33,920 bases of DNA from Deinococcus seoulensis (GTDB taxonomy: Bacteria; Deinococcota; Deinococci; Deinococcales; Deinococcaceae). The position numbers and the translations under genes are program-made. Within the stretch, counting starts at the first letter, position 1. Every line of letters starts with the position of its first letter. This document shows, in pieces, positions 26,464 through 33,920 of the stretch. The notes beneath the pieces were generated by a model, which saw only the letters and a list, made by a program, of their open reading frames with translations, was not told where the DNA came from and made no database searches. Where the stretch lies: NCBI RefSeq assembly GCF_014648115.1, contig NZ_BMQM01000038.1, positions 1 to 33,920 on the forward strand. The letters are read 5' to 3'.

Positions 26464-27009
26464 GTGATGCGTTCCGTGCTGCCTGCCCTTCTGATCCTTG
26501 GTTCCCTGAGTGCCTGCGCCCCGCAGGGTGTGCAGGCCCCCGAAACCTACCCGCTCAGCGGCCGCGTGTCGGGCGACTGGGGCAGCAGTCCGCGCCTGCG
26601 TCTGGCGCTGGTCGGCACGGGCATTCCCGGTGTGGTCAAGAACGACAGTGCGATCGGTCAGAACCTCGTGAGCGGCGGTCTGAACAGCTGGGAGTTCGGG
26701 TTCGACCTGCCGAAGCCCGGCGCGTTCAACGTGGCGGGCGTGTATCAGGTCGTGGTGTTCGACGACGCCAACAACGACACGAAGTACAACGTGGGCGAGA
26801 AGTTCGCGCGGAACCGGCAGTGGTTGATCGTCAGTCCGGTCAATGGGAATTTTGCGGGCGTGAACCTGCCGGACTTCCTGGGTGGGGCCGAGGCTCTGCC
26901 CGCCATGACTCTCAGCAGCGGCTGGAACCTGTACGACCAGTCCCGGCCGCTGGGTGCTGGGAACCCCAGCGCCTTCACGACGCTGCGCGACTACGACCTG
27001 AGCCGCTGA
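26464..27009 (+). CDS. Small lipoprotein of unknown function
   Basis: A 181-residue exported protein (180 if it starts at ATG 26467). The signal ends in a lipobox LSAC, with the cysteine about 18 residues from the start. The mature part is beta-rich: YPLSGRVSGDWGSSPRLRLALVG, then VYQVVVFDDANNDTKYNVGEKF, then ANRQW-like strands. The segment DDANNDTKYNVGE has the spacing of a calcium-binding loop, as in dockerin or EF-hand-like sites, in a probable carboxypeptidase-regulatory or Ig-like fold. The family is not recognised. It is divergent from the Ig/PPC operon and may belong to the same envelope programme. Confidence 0.8.
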   Translation: MMRSVLPALLILGSLSACAPQGVQAPETYPLSGRVSGDWGSSPRLRLALVGTGIPGVVKNDSAIGQNLVSGGLNSWEFGFDLPKPGAFNVAGVYQVVVFDDANNDTKYNVGEKFARNRQWLIVSPVNGNFAGVNLPDFLGGAEALPAMTLSSGWNLYDQSRPLGAGNPSAFTTLRDYDLSR

Positions 27010-27050
27010 CCTGGCCGGGCCGCCACGCCCGCGCACGCGATCCGTTCCTT

Positions 27051-27071
27051 GAGGGCCGTCTGACGGCTCTC
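27051..27071 (+). terminator. Hairpin after the 26464 lipoprotein gene
   Basis: GAGGGCCGT (27051-27059) pairs with ACGGCTCTC (27063-27071), with one G-U pair and a 3-nt loop. It lies 42 nt after the stop. A short ATAAGG follows instead of a U-tract, so the terminator role is probable but not certain. Confidence 0.45.
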
Positions 27072-27120
27072 ATAAGGGCCGAACGTTGCCCTGGACGCTG
27101 TTCAGGCGGTGCGGGCCGTC

Positions 27121-27126
27121 TACGGT
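27121..27126 (+). promoter_or_regulatory. -10 box TACGGT of the tandem hydrolase operon (leaderless type)
   Basis: TACGGT lies 5 nt before the ATG at 27132. The box is weaker than others in the window. Confidence 0.45.
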
Positions 27127-27131
27127 GAGGC

Positions 27132-28127
27132 ATGATCCGCCTCCTGCCCCTGTTGCCCGTCCTGCTGTTGCCTTCCCTGTCCGTGGCGTCCGCGCAGTCT
27201 GCTGCGGCGCTGGCCCGCGTGGACGCCGCGCAGATGAGCATCCCGGCGGCCCGGCAGACCTTCCAGAAGGGCGGGTATCCGGGCAGCGCCCTGACGGTCC
27301 GGCAGACCCTGGCGGCGGGCAGCAACTACACCCGGCAGGTGGTCAGCTACCAGTCCGATGGCCTGCGCATTAACGCGCTGCTGACCGTGCCGCGCGGCAC
27401 GCCGCCCAGGGGAGGGTGGCCCGCCATCGTGTTCAACCACGGGTACGTGCCTCCGAAGGTGTACCGCACCACGGAACGGTACGTGGCGTACCAGGACGCC
27501 TTCGCGCGGGCGGGTTTCGTCACCCTGAAAAGCGACTACCGGGGGCACGGCAGCAGTCAGGGCGAGGCGCTCGGCGGGTACTACGCACCGGGCTACACCA
27601 CGGACGTGATGAACGCCCTGGGCAGCCTCAGGCGTGACCCGCGCGTGAACCCGGCGCGGATCGGCATGTGGGGGCACTCCATGGGCGGCTTCCTGAGCCT
27701 GCGCGCCATGGCCATCGATCCCAGCGTGAAGGCCGGTGTGATCTGGGCGGGCGTGGTGGGTGATTACGATCAGCTCATGAACAGCTGGACGCGCCGTGCG
27801 CCCGTCCCGGCCAGCATTCCCAGCGCCGTGCTGAACCTGCGCAGGCAGGCCGTGGCGAAGTACGGCACGCCCCGCGACAACCCCACCTTCTGGAACAAAC
27901 TCAGCGCGAACACCTACCTGCGTGACCTGGGCGGCCCGCTGCAACTGCACATCGGCACGAACGACGAGGACGTGCCCGTCGCGTTCCACACGACCCTGGC
28001 CGCGCAACTGCGCCCGCTGGGAAAACTGGGCGGCAGTTACGTGTACCCCGGCGACAACCACAACCTGTCCGGGAACCTGCGCGTGGCACTGGACCGCAGC
28101 GTGAAATTCTTCCGGGAGCGGCTGTAA
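27132..28127 (+). CDS. Secreted alpha/beta hydrolase, first of a tandem pair
   Basis: A 331-residue exported hydrolase of the dienelactone-hydrolase / prolyl-oligopeptidase-like (S9) type. A cleavable signal peptide ends near ASA-Q (residue 21). The fold shows the oxyanion NHGY (102-105), DYRGHGSS (135-142), the nucleophile elbow GHSMGG (S183), acid D278 or D280 in GTNDEDVP and H310 in PGDNHNLSG. Substrate unknown: a peptide or ester. It is followed after 4 nt by a close paralogue (about 75-80 % identical over the core), so the pair is a recent duplication transcribed together. Confidence 0.9.
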   Translation: MIRLLPLLPVLLLPSLSVASAQSAAALARVDAAQMSIPAARQTFQKGGYPGSALTVRQTLAAGSNYTRQVVSYQSDGLRINALLTVPRGTPPRGGWPAIVFNHGYVPPKVYRTTERYVAYQDAFARAGFVTLKSDYRGHGSSQGEALGGYYAPGYTTDVMNALGSLRRDPRVNPARIGMWGHSMGGFLSLRAMAIDPSVKAGVIWAGVVGDYDQLMNSWTRRAPVPASIPSAVLNLRRQAVAKYGTPRDNPTFWNKLSANTYLRDLGGPLQLHIGTNDEDVPVAFHTTLAAQLRPLGKLGGSYVYPGDNHNLSGNLRVALDRSVKFFRERL

Positions 28128-28131
28128 CGTC

Positions 28132-29205
28132 ATGCGCCGCCTGATCAACTTCGTGCTGCTGGCGCTGATCCTGGGGGCGGCGTTCGTGGCGGTCACGCAG
28201 CCGGAATCGCTGCCGCTGAAGGTGCCCTGGAACACCTCGGGGCAGAGCACGCCAGCCGGAAACCCGTCGGCCGGGAACCCCCCGGCAGGCGACCCGGTAG
28301 CGCCTGAACCCGCCGGTCCCCTCCGGAACCTCAGCGACACCGCCCTGAAGGCCGCCGTGGCCCGCAACCCCATCAGCATCCAGGCCCTGAAAGCCCGCGA
28401 GTACCCCGGCAGCGCCCTGACCGTGCGGCAGACCCTGGCTCCGGGCAGCAACTACACCCGGCAGGTCGTCAGCTACCAGTCGGAGGGGCTGCGCATCAAC
28501 GCGCTGCTGACCGTTCCGCGCGGCACGCCCCCGCAGGGCGGCTGGCCCGCCATCGTGTTCAACCACGGGTACATCCCGCCCGCCGAGTACCGCACCACCG
28601 AACGCTACGTGGCGTACCAGGACGCCTTTGCCCGCGCGGGCTTCGTCACGCTGAAAAGCGACTACCGGGGGCACGGCAGCAGCGAGGGAGAGGCACGCGG
28701 CGGGTACAACGACCCCGGTTACACCGTGGACGTCCTGAACGCCGCCGCCAGCCTGAAACGCGACCCGCGCGTGAACGCCGCCCGGATGGGCCTGTGGGGC
28801 CACTCCATGGGCGGCCAGCTGAGCCTGAAAGCCATGATCGTGGACCCCAGCCTGAAAGCCGCCTCGCTGTGGGCGGGCGTGATCGCCAGTTACGACGTCC
28901 TCGCCACCGACTGGAACCCACCCCCCGGCGAGCCGCGCACCCTGGACGCCCTGAACCGCCGCTACCTGCGCCTCCTGAGCCCCAACGCGTACCTGCGGGA
29001 ACTGAACGGCCGGCCCATCCAGCTGCACCACGGCACGAACGACAAGGACGTGCCTTACTCGTTCCAGAAGAACCTCGCGGACGACCTGAGAAACGCCGGG
29101 CAGGGCGTCGAAGCGTACCGCTACGAAGGCGACAACCACAACCTGTCCGGCAACCTGCGCGTCGCCCTGAACCGCAGCGTGCAGTTCTTCAAGGACAACC
29201 TGTAA
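28132..29205 (+). CDS. Membrane-anchored alpha/beta hydrolase, second of a tandem pair
   Basis: A 357-residue paralogue of the preceding gene. The N-terminus differs: a signal-anchor-like helix (about 5-22) followed by a Pro/Gly/Asn-rich spacer with repeated AGNP units (about 40-62). It lacks the clear cleavage site of the first protein, so it may stay attached to the membrane. The catalytic elements match: NHGY, GHSMGG (S225), GTNDKDVP and DNHNLSG. It lacks the roughly 30-residue insert SIPSAVLNLRRQAVAKYG of the first copy. It starts 4 nt after the first gene's stop, so it depends on the same transcript. Confidence 0.9.
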   Translation: MRRLINFVLLALILGAAFVAVTQPESLPLKVPWNTSGQSTPAGNPSAGNPPAGDPVAPEPAGPLRNLSDTALKAAVARNPISIQALKAREYPGSALTVRQTLAPGSNYTRQVVSYQSEGLRINALLTVPRGTPPQGGWPAIVFNHGYIPPAEYRTTERYVAYQDAFARAGFVTLKSDYRGHGSSEGEARGGYNDPGYTVDVLNAAASLKRDPRVNAARMGLWGHSMGGQLSLKAMIVDPSLKAASLWAGVIASYDVLATDWNPPPGEPRTLDALNRRYLRLLSPNAYLRELNGRPIQLHHGTNDKDVPYSFQKNLADDLRNAGQGVEAYRYEGDNHNLSGNLRVALNRSVQFFKDNL

Positions 29206-29216
29206 CGGTCAGGAGG

Positions 29217-29813
29217 TCACTCCACCCAGGTCACCTTGTCCGCCAGCGGCGCGCGGGTCGCCGTATGCCGCTCGGCCGCCGGGTACCCCAGCACCAGCAG
29301 GCCCAGCAGTTTCGGGGCGCCCAGCGCCTGCGCCGCCACCGGACTGACCATCACCGGGCCGCTCACCCACTTCCCGACCAGCCCGAACGCCGTGGCCGCC
29401 AGCCACATGTTCTGCGCCGCGCACGCCAGCGCCGCCTGCTCCTCCCACTCGGGCATCTTCGGTTTCTCGGGCATGTGCAGTTCCAGACTGATCCACAGCG
29501 GCGCCCGCCACGCCCGCGCCCGCTGCGCCTCCAGCGCCGCCCCGTCCTCCCGGTCCGGCGCGCTGCCCGCCGCGTACGCCTGCGCAAATACCTCGGCCAG
29601 CTGCGCGCGGCCCGCACCCGTGAACACCGTGAAGCGCCACGGCTCGGTGCGCCCATGATTCGGCGCCCAGATCCCCGCCTCCAGAATGGCCTCCACCACC
29701 TCGCGAGGCACCGGGTCCGGCCTCAGCAGACCGATATCCACCGTGCGGCGCGAACGGATCACGTCCAGCACGGTCAGGGCAGCGGGGGGGAAAGGAGTGT
29801 CCAGCGTCGTCAT
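29217..29813 (-). CDS. Nitroreductase-family FMN oxidoreductase (YdjA-like)
   Basis: A 198-residue soluble flavoprotein. RSRRTV (20-25) and APNHGRTEPWRF (50-61) are the FMN-binding parts of the nitroreductase fold. The C-terminal LLGLLVLGYPAAER and the short length match the YdjA type, which reduces nitro groups or related compounds with NAD(P)H. The physiological substrate is unknown. ATG 29813. A CATAGT hexamer 6 nt upstream (29820-29825) may be a degenerate form of the local -10 box. Convergent with the hydrolase pair, only 11 bp apart. Confidence 0.9.
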   Translation of the reverse strand: MTTLDTPFPPAALTVLDVIRSRRTVDIGLLRPDPVPREVVEAILEAGIWAPNHGRTEPWRFTVFTGAGRAQLAEVFAQAYAAGSAPDREDGAALEAQRARAWRAPLWISLELHMPEKPKMPEWEEQAALACAAQNMWLAATAFGLVGKWVSGPVMVSPVAAQALGAPKLLGLLVLGYPAAERHTATRAPLADKVTWVE

Positions 29814-29910
29814 GCTCCCACTATGCCGCGTGTCTCAGGGCAGAGAAAGGGCTTCCAGGCTCAGGGTGAGGCTCACGTGCCGGGCGGTGTCGAGGCATCA
29901 TGTCCATCCC

Positions 29911-30681
29911 TCACTCCAGCGGCAGCCCGTACGCCCGGCGGGTGTTCGCGTCGGTCGCGGTTTCCAGTTCGGCGGGGTCCAGGCCGCGCAGGGCCGCAAT
30001 GAATTCCAGGGTGTGGCGCACGTAGCCGGGCCGGTTGGGCTTGCCGCGTTTGGGGACGGGGGCCAGGAATGGCGCGTCGGTTTCCAGCAGCATCCGCCCT
30101 AGGGGCAGGTCGCGGGCGGCCGCTTGGATCTCCTGCGCGTTCTTGTACGTGGTATTTCCCGCGAACCCGAAGTACGTGTGCTCGCCGCGTTCCAGTCCGA
30201 AGCGCAGCAGGTCCGGGTGCCCGCTGAAGCAGTGCAGGATCACCGGCACGTCCGGCCAGTCGCGCAGCACGTCCATCACGCCCCGGTGGGCGCTGTCCTG
30301 CCCGGCCTTGTCGCGGGTGTGGATGACCAGCACCTTCCCGCTGCGCCGCGCGAGGTCCAGTTGCCACTCGAAGGCCGAGACCTGCGCGGCGCGTTTCGTG
30401 TCGTCCCAGTAGTCGTCCAGGCCGCTCTCGCCGATGCCGACCACGCGTGGGTGCCCGGCGAGCGCCTCGATCTGCGTGCGGGCGTCCGGGCTGTCCTCGT
30501 CGGTGTCGGTGGGGTGCAGGCCGACCGTGGCATACACGTCTTCAAACTGTTCGGCCAGCGCCACGGCGTTCCGGGCGTGCTGGGGGCTGGCGCCGATGCA
30601 GATCATGGCGTTCAGGCCCAGTTCGCCGCGCGCGCCCGCCGGATCGTCGATGTAGTCGAGGTGGGTGTGAGAGTCGATCAT
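29911..30681 (-). CDS. tatD: TatD-family metal-dependent deoxyribonuclease
   Basis: A 256-residue cytosolic TIM-barrel hydrolase. All metal ligands are visible: H5 and H7 in [10 protein letters not shown]85 in [12 protein letters not shown]121 in VIHTRDK, H150 in LHCFSG and D202 in [10 protein letters not shown]. TatD proteins are 3'-5' exonucleases linked to DNA repair and debris removal. ATG 30681 is used because the metal motif starts there and TACCCT lies 7 nt upstream; the longer frame upstream overlaps the divergent promoter. It is divergent from the LptC-like gene. Confidence 0.94.
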   Translation of the reverse strand: MIDSHTHLDYIDDPAGARGELGLNAMICIGASPQHARNAVALAEQFEDVYATVGLHPTDTDEDSPDARTQIEALAGHPRVVGIGESGLDDYWDDTKRAAQVSAFEWQLDLARRSGKVLVIHTRDKAGQDSAHRGVMDVLRDWPDVPVILHCFSGHPDLLRFGLERGEHTYFGFAGNTTYKNAQEIQAAARDLPLGRMLLETDAPFLAPVPKRGKPNRPGYVRHTLEFIAALRGLDPAELETATDANTRRAYGLPLE

Positions 30682-30688
30682 GCCGCCC

Positions 30689-30694
30689 AGGGTA
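30689..30694 (-). promoter_or_regulatory. -10 box TACCCT of tatD (leaderless type)
   Basis: TACCCT on the minus strand, 7 nt before the ATG at 30681. It shares a 91-bp divergent gap with the Lpt-like cluster promoter. Confidence 0.6.
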
Positions 30695-30760
30695 AGCGCG
30701 TGGCGGGCGGGGTGGGGTGCCTCCCACCCAATCCCCACCACTCTCATGAGAGGGGCGCGC

Positions 30761-30766
30761 TAGAGT
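30761..30766 (+). promoter_or_regulatory. -10 box TAGAGT of the Lpt-like cluster (leaderless type)
   Basis: TAGAGT lies 6 nt before the GTG at 30773 and decides that start. Confidence 0.6.
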
Positions 30767-30772
30767 GCGCCC

Positions 30773-31384
30773 GTGCAGAAACTCGGCCTGTACGCCCTGA
30801 CGGGCATCGTGGGGTTCGCCCTGATCTTCGCGCTGCTGCCCGGCGCGGACCGCGCGGCCGTACCCACCGGCGCCGTCCTGTCCGGCGTGCAGCTCACGCT
30901 GTACCCATCCCGCGACCCGGACGCCGTGTGGCAGTTCCAGGCGGGGCAGGTCACGAACGACCCGCTGATCAGCGAGACGCGCCTGACCGAGCTGGGCGAG
31001 GGGCAGCGGTTGCTGCGCGAGCGGGACGCCTCGGGTGCTCTGACGGGCCGCCAGACGCTGGACGCCACCCTGAGCGCCCCGGACCTGACCATCGACGGGC
31101 AGGACAACATGACCACCCGTCAGGCGCGCATCACGCTGGTGCAGCAGTGTGCCGACATCGACCTTCAGGGCACCGAGCAGACGCCCGTGAAGATCGAGCA
31201 GGGCAGCGGCTTCAGCGCGCCGGTCGCGGAACTCGACTCGCCGCTCATGACCGGGCACGTCGAGAAGCTCCGCATGAGTTTCGACTTCAACATCGAGGAT
31301 TCCGACAACGACACTTCGACCCTGCAATACGACCTGGACGGCACGGAACGCTGCGAGAACGGCCAGCGCGTCCCCGGAGCCTGA
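30773..31384 (+). CDS. LptC-like single-pass membrane protein
   Basis: A 203-residue protein with one N-terminal membrane helix (about 5-24) and a beta-rich outer domain. The layout ([28 protein letters not shown]... repeating strands) is that of LptC, the inner-membrane part of the LPS export bridge. Two cysteines (QQCADI and ERCENG) may form a disulfide. GTG 30773 is supported by the TAGAGT box. It is followed after 15 nt by an LptA-like gene with its own ribosome site and then by another, so the three form a cluster. Deinococcus is believed to lack LPS, so the cargo must be something else. Family assignment is by architecture and context, moderate certainty. Confidence 0.75.
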   Translation: MQKLGLYALTGIVGFALIFALLPGADRAAVPTGAVLSGVQLTLYPSRDPDAVWQFQAGQVTNDPLISETRLTELGEGQRLLRERDASGALTGRQTLDATLSAPDLTIDGQDNMTTRQARITLVQQCADIDLQGTEQTPVKIEQGSGFSAPVAELDSPLMTGHVEKLRMSFDFNIEDSDNDTSTLQYDLDGTERCENGQRVPGA

Positions 31385-31399
31385 CCTTCAAGGAGTCCC

Positions 31400-32299
31400 A
31401 TGATGAACCGCACCAAGACCGTGTCCCTGCTGGCCCTCCTGACCCTCGCCGCGCCCGTGCTGGCGCAGGCCGACGCGACCAACCGACTGATCACCATCCA
31501 GGGCGGCCCGCGCGGCGACGTGCGCAACGGCCCACTGACCTTCACCGGCAGTCCCGTGAAGGCGAAGGTCAGTACCCTGAACATCGAGGCGTCCCAGGCC
31601 GTGCTGGCCGCACCGAAGGGCACGCCGCTGATCGAGGCGAAAGGCAAACGTACCGCGAACTTCACCGGCGCCGTGAAGGTCACGCGCGGCCGCCTCACCG
31701 CTGGCGGCAGCGCCCTCGCGTACGACGAGACGACCGGACAGGGCGTCCTGAGCGGCAATGCCAGCGCCACCTTCATCCCCGAGAAGAAGGAGGACGGCGA
31801 CACCGTCAGCATCAAGGCCGCGCAGATGAGCCTCGACGTGGACAACAACGTGTCCACCAGCACGGGCGGCGTGACCCTCTCCACCGGCACGCAGAACGGA
31901 CAGGCCGACAAACTGGTGTTCGACGAGGACCGCGAACTGGCCCAGATGACCGGCAAACCCAGCCTGACCCGCGCCGCCAAGGGGAACCAGAAGGAACTGG
32001 TCATCACCGGCCAGGAGGTCCGCGCGCTCACCAAGACCAAGACGCTGTACGTGCGCAGCGGCGTGAAACTCGTGCAGGGCACCACCACCACCACCGGCGA
32101 CGCCGTGTACTACGACGACCGCAGGAACGTGGCGTACGTGGTCGGGAACGCCGTCAGCGTGGACAGCAAGAGCAAGGTGACCGTCAAGGCCCCGGCCAGC
32201 GGCTACCTGGAGCAGCGCACCGACCTGGGCCGCGTGCGCGCCCTGAACTCGGCGTACAAGATCCCCACCGAGCAGTTCAAGCTGCGCGGCGAGAAGTAA
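31400..32299 (+). CDS. LptA/OstA-like periplasmic protein
   Basis: A 299-residue exported protein. A signal peptide ends near VLA-QA (about residue 24). The rest is a series of beta-jellyroll repeats of the OstA/LptA type: [86 protein letters not shown] and [20 protein letters not shown]. In Gram-negative bacteria LptA forms the bridge that carries LPS between membranes. ATG 31400 has AAGGAG at 31390-31395; ATG 31403 is a second option. It is longer than E. coli LptA (185 residues), so it could span more of a thick wall. Confidence 0.85.
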   Translation: MMNRTKTVSLLALLTLAAPVLAQADATNRLITIQGGPRGDVRNGPLTFTGSPVKAKVSTLNIEASQAVLAAPKGTPLIEAKGKRTANFTGAVKVTRGRLTAGGSALAYDETTGQGVLSGNASATFIPEKKEDGDTVSIKAAQMSLDVDNNVSTSTGGVTLSTGTQNGQADKLVFDEDRELAQMTGKPSLTRAAKGNQKELVITGQEVRALTKTKTLYVRSGVKLVQGTTTTTGDAVYYDDRRNVAYVVGNAVSVDSKSKVTVKAPASGYLEQRTDLGRVRALNSAYKIPTEQFKLRGEK

Positions 32300-32319
32300 C
32301 GACCGCAGGGAACGGGAAG

Positions 32320-32325
32320 TAGACT
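32320..32325 (+). promoter_or_regulatory. -10 box TAGACT of the second LptA-like gene (leaderless type)
   Basis: TAGACT lies 6 nt before the ATG at 32332, so this gene can also be transcribed apart from the two upstream genes. Confidence 0.55.
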
Positions 32326-32331
32326 GCGCGC

Positions 32332-33558
32332 ATGCCCCGCACCCGCCTGACCGTCACTGCACTCCTGACCGCGCTGCTGGCGGCCGCGAGTGTGGTGCCG
32401 GGCGGGCGGGCGCAGCAGACCGAACCCAGTCAGGCTGAGCCCAGTCAGGCCGCCCCCACCCAGGGCACGCCAGCTGAGACAACCCCTGCCGGGGCGGCGC
32501 CGCAACCGTCCCTCACCCCAGACGCCGTGCCGGACGCCGCGCCGGATGCCGGGGCCGAGCAGTCCAGCCTGACCCTGGTGCGCCGCAGCGAGAAGGACGG
32601 TAAGGACCGCCGCATCGTGATCGTCAAGACCGGCACGGACGACACCACGGGCATCTTCGCGCTGTGCCAGCCGCTCCCGGACGACCCGGAGGGCGCGCCG
32701 ACCCTGGCGGTGTTCAGCGAGACCGGTGCGGGCGGCGTGCAGATCACCATCGACAAGAACGTGATCCGCGTGCCGCTGGCCGTGGTCACGCAGAACGCCC
32801 CGAAAGACGGGCAGGACGGCAGTGACGGCCGCGTGGAGGCCAGCGCCGGCACGGGCCGTTTCCTGGAACCGGGAGATCTGGAACCGGGTAAGGTGCCGCC
32901 CGACACCACCGACCGCCTGGCCCGCTGCGAGGTGCAGGCCACCCCGGAACCCGCGCCGGACACCGTGCTGGTCACGCAGGGCCGCACGGAACTGCGCGGG
33001 CAGAAACTGCTGTACGACAGCGCCGACGGCGTGGCCCGCATCGACGGGCCAATTAAGTTCACGCGCCGCAGCGACACCGATCCCCTGACCGGGCAGAGTG
33101 ACCGTATCGAGGTCAGCGTGGACGACGAGAAGACCACCCTGGTCGGGAACGTGGTGTTCAACTCGGCGGGCGGGCGGGTCAGCCGCGCCGCGCGGGTCGA
33201 GTACGACGACACCCGCAACGTGGCCCGCCTGTACGGCACGGCCGAACAGCCCGCCGAGAGCGTGCAGGGCGGCGACACCCTGCGCGCCGGGGTGATCGTG
33301 TACGACCTGGACCGCAACGAGGTGTACGCCATGAAAGCCGAGGGCGGCACCATCACGGGCGAGTTCACGGACACCGACACGCCGGGTGCGGCGGCGCCGG
33401 GCAGTGCGACGCCATCCAGCGCGCCCGCCGCTCCAGCCGGAGGACAACCGGCCACCCCCGGACCGACCGACCCGCTGCCGCCGGTCAACCCAGCTCCAGT
33501 GAACCCGGCGCCCGTCAGTCCGGCGCCGGTCAGTCCAGGGTCGCCAGGGACGCCCTGA
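32332..33558 (+). CDS. Second LptA/OstA-like exported protein with Pro-rich tails
   Basis: A 408-residue protein. A signal peptide (about 1-27) is followed by a low-complexity Gln/Pro/Ala segment with EPSQA-like repeats (28-75). Next comes a beta-rich region with a pair of cysteines (FALCQP, RCEVQA), then a clear OstA/LptA domain (about 200-345: [30 protein letters not shown]... [26 protein letters not shown]... [16 protein letters not shown]). The C-terminus is an Ala/Pro-rich tail with repeated [10 protein letters not shown] units. The tails may cross the cell wall. Its last 29 nt overlap the end of the convergent lactate dehydrogenase gene. Probably works with the two proteins before it. 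Confidence 0.82.
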   Translation: MPRTRLTVTALLTALLAAASVVPGGRAQQTEPSQAEPSQAAPTQGTPAETTPAGAAPQPSLTPDAVPDAAPDAGAEQSSLTLVRRSEKDGKDRRIVIVKTGTDDTTGIFALCQPLPDDPEGAPTLAVFSETGAGGVQITIDKNVIRVPLAVVTQNAPKDGQDGSDGRVEASAGTGRFLEPGDLEPGKVPPDTTDRLARCEVQATPEPAPDTVLVTQGRTELRGQKLLYDSADGVARIDGPIKFTRRSDTDPLTGQSDRIEVSVDDEKTTLVGNVVFNSAGGRVSRAARVEYDDTRNVARLYGTAEQPAESVQGGDTLRAGVIVYDLDRNEVYAMKAEGGTITGEFTDTDTPGAAAPGSATPSSAPAAPAGGQPATPGPTDPLPPVNPAPVNPAPVSPAPVSPGSPGTP

Positions 33559-33920
33559 GCACGTCGGCGCTGGCCGCCAGTTCCGCGCGTTCCGTGTCGT
33601 TCAGGGCAGGCAGGACCGTGTCCTGAACGCCGCCCCGGCCTACCACGCGCGGCAGGCTCAGGCTCACGCCGAATTCCGGGGTGGGGGCGCTGACGGTCAG
33701 CACGGCCCGCCGGTCCCCCAGCACCCGCTCGGTGATGCGGGCCAGGGCCGCGCCGATCCCGTAGTACGTGGCGCGTTTGCCGCTGATGATCTGCGCCGCC
33801 GCGCCGCGCGTGTCCGCCGCGATCTGCGCGCGGATCTCCGGCGTCCACGCGCGGCCCCGCGCCGCCATGAAGTCCGCGACGGGCAGGCCCGCGACGGTCG
33901 CGGTACTCCAGGCCATGACC
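33530..33920 (-). CDS. ldh: L-lactate dehydrogenase, C-terminal part (runs off the window)
   Basis: Only the last ~130 residues are present; the gene begins beyond position 33920. The sequence starts in the conserved [17 protein letters not shown] strand that follows the catalytic HGDSE loop (outside the window). It continues through [25 protein letters not shown] and [29 protein letters not shown], all typical of L-lactate dehydrogenase. It catalyses pyruvate/lactate interconversion with NADH. Malate dehydrogenase is the nearest alternative, but the KRATYYGIG and [10 protein letters not shown] segments favour LDH. The first methionine visible (33916) is internal. The end overlaps the LptA-like gene by 29 nt. 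Confidence 0.88.
   Translation of the reverse strand, partial: VMAWSTATVAGLPVADFMAARGRAWTPEIRAQIAADTRGAAAQIISGKRATYYGIGAALARITERVLGDRRAVLTVSAPTPEFGVSLSLPRVVGRGGVQDTVLPALNDTERAELAASADVLRASLATLD

Noticed and set aside
30124..32322. A 732-codon plus-strand open frame crossing tatD and the first two Lpt-like genes.
   Set aside because: It crosses two oppositely oriented real genes and the divergent promoters, and has an Arg-rich product.

Overview
The window looks like a chromosomal segment of a Deinococcus species. The inference rests on very high GC, a class III PPK2, the futalosine (mqn) menaquinone route, a long Thermus/Deinococcus-type TrmB, envelope genes of a diderm, and above all a TANNNT -10 box sitting 5-7 nt before the start codon of most transcript-leading genes. 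That layout matches the leaderless transcripts reported for Deinococcus. No prophage, plasmid, CRISPR array or complete insertion sequence is visible.

Layout. 1-100: 3' part of a tRNA-Gly(GCC) and its terminator. 155-4413: PPK2, a stand-alone ATP-grasp ligase and an MFS exporter on the minus strand, with the MFS gene divergent from a LacI-type repressor across a perfect palindromic operator. 4411-6244: a 142-bp dispersed repeat, galE, and an AT-richer unknown gene that resembles orphan immunity proteins. 6379-10774: an M20 peptidase convergent with mqnE / NTF2-like / mqnA, in which mqnA carries a 220-residue N-terminal extension. 10911-16302: a GAF-GGDEF cyclase; a DUF3006 protein coupled to a membrane-anchored ComEC-type metallo-beta-lactamase with a Lys/Ala/Ser tail; a second copy of the dispersed repeat split by a ~240-bp MITE-like element; and a GGDEF-GAF-HD-GYP protein whose C-terminus was changed by a 17-bp tandem duplication. 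16454-20556: an RNA-modification group (RluA-like synthase with an altered catalytic motif, a short GidA-like flavoprotein, TrmB), then a low-GC small protein coupled to a SAM methyltransferase. 20617-22139: cyclophilin lipoprotein and cytidylate kinase. 22211-29205: exported proteins (subtilase and Ig/PPC lipoprotein in one operon with an orthodox promoter, a small lipoprotein, two tandem alpha/beta hydrolases). 29217-33920: nitroreductase, TatD, an LptC-LptA-LptA-like cluster, and the end of L-lactate dehydrogenase.

How the genes work together. The mqn genes feed menaquinone for respiration. The two c-di-GMP proteins could make and break the same messenger. The 16.4-19.2 kb genes all point to tRNA/rRNA modification. 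The exported proteins and the Lpt-like cluster serve the cell envelope.

Most unusual points: an Lpt-like bridge in a lineage believed to lack LPS; a MITE nested in a small dispersed repeat whose end supplies stop codons for neighbouring genes; short tandem duplications at three gene ends, one of which rewrote a C-terminus; the MqnA fusion or internal start; and the HRLG motif in the pseudouridine synthase. Everything here is read from sequence alone; family names come from motif recognition, not from database searches.
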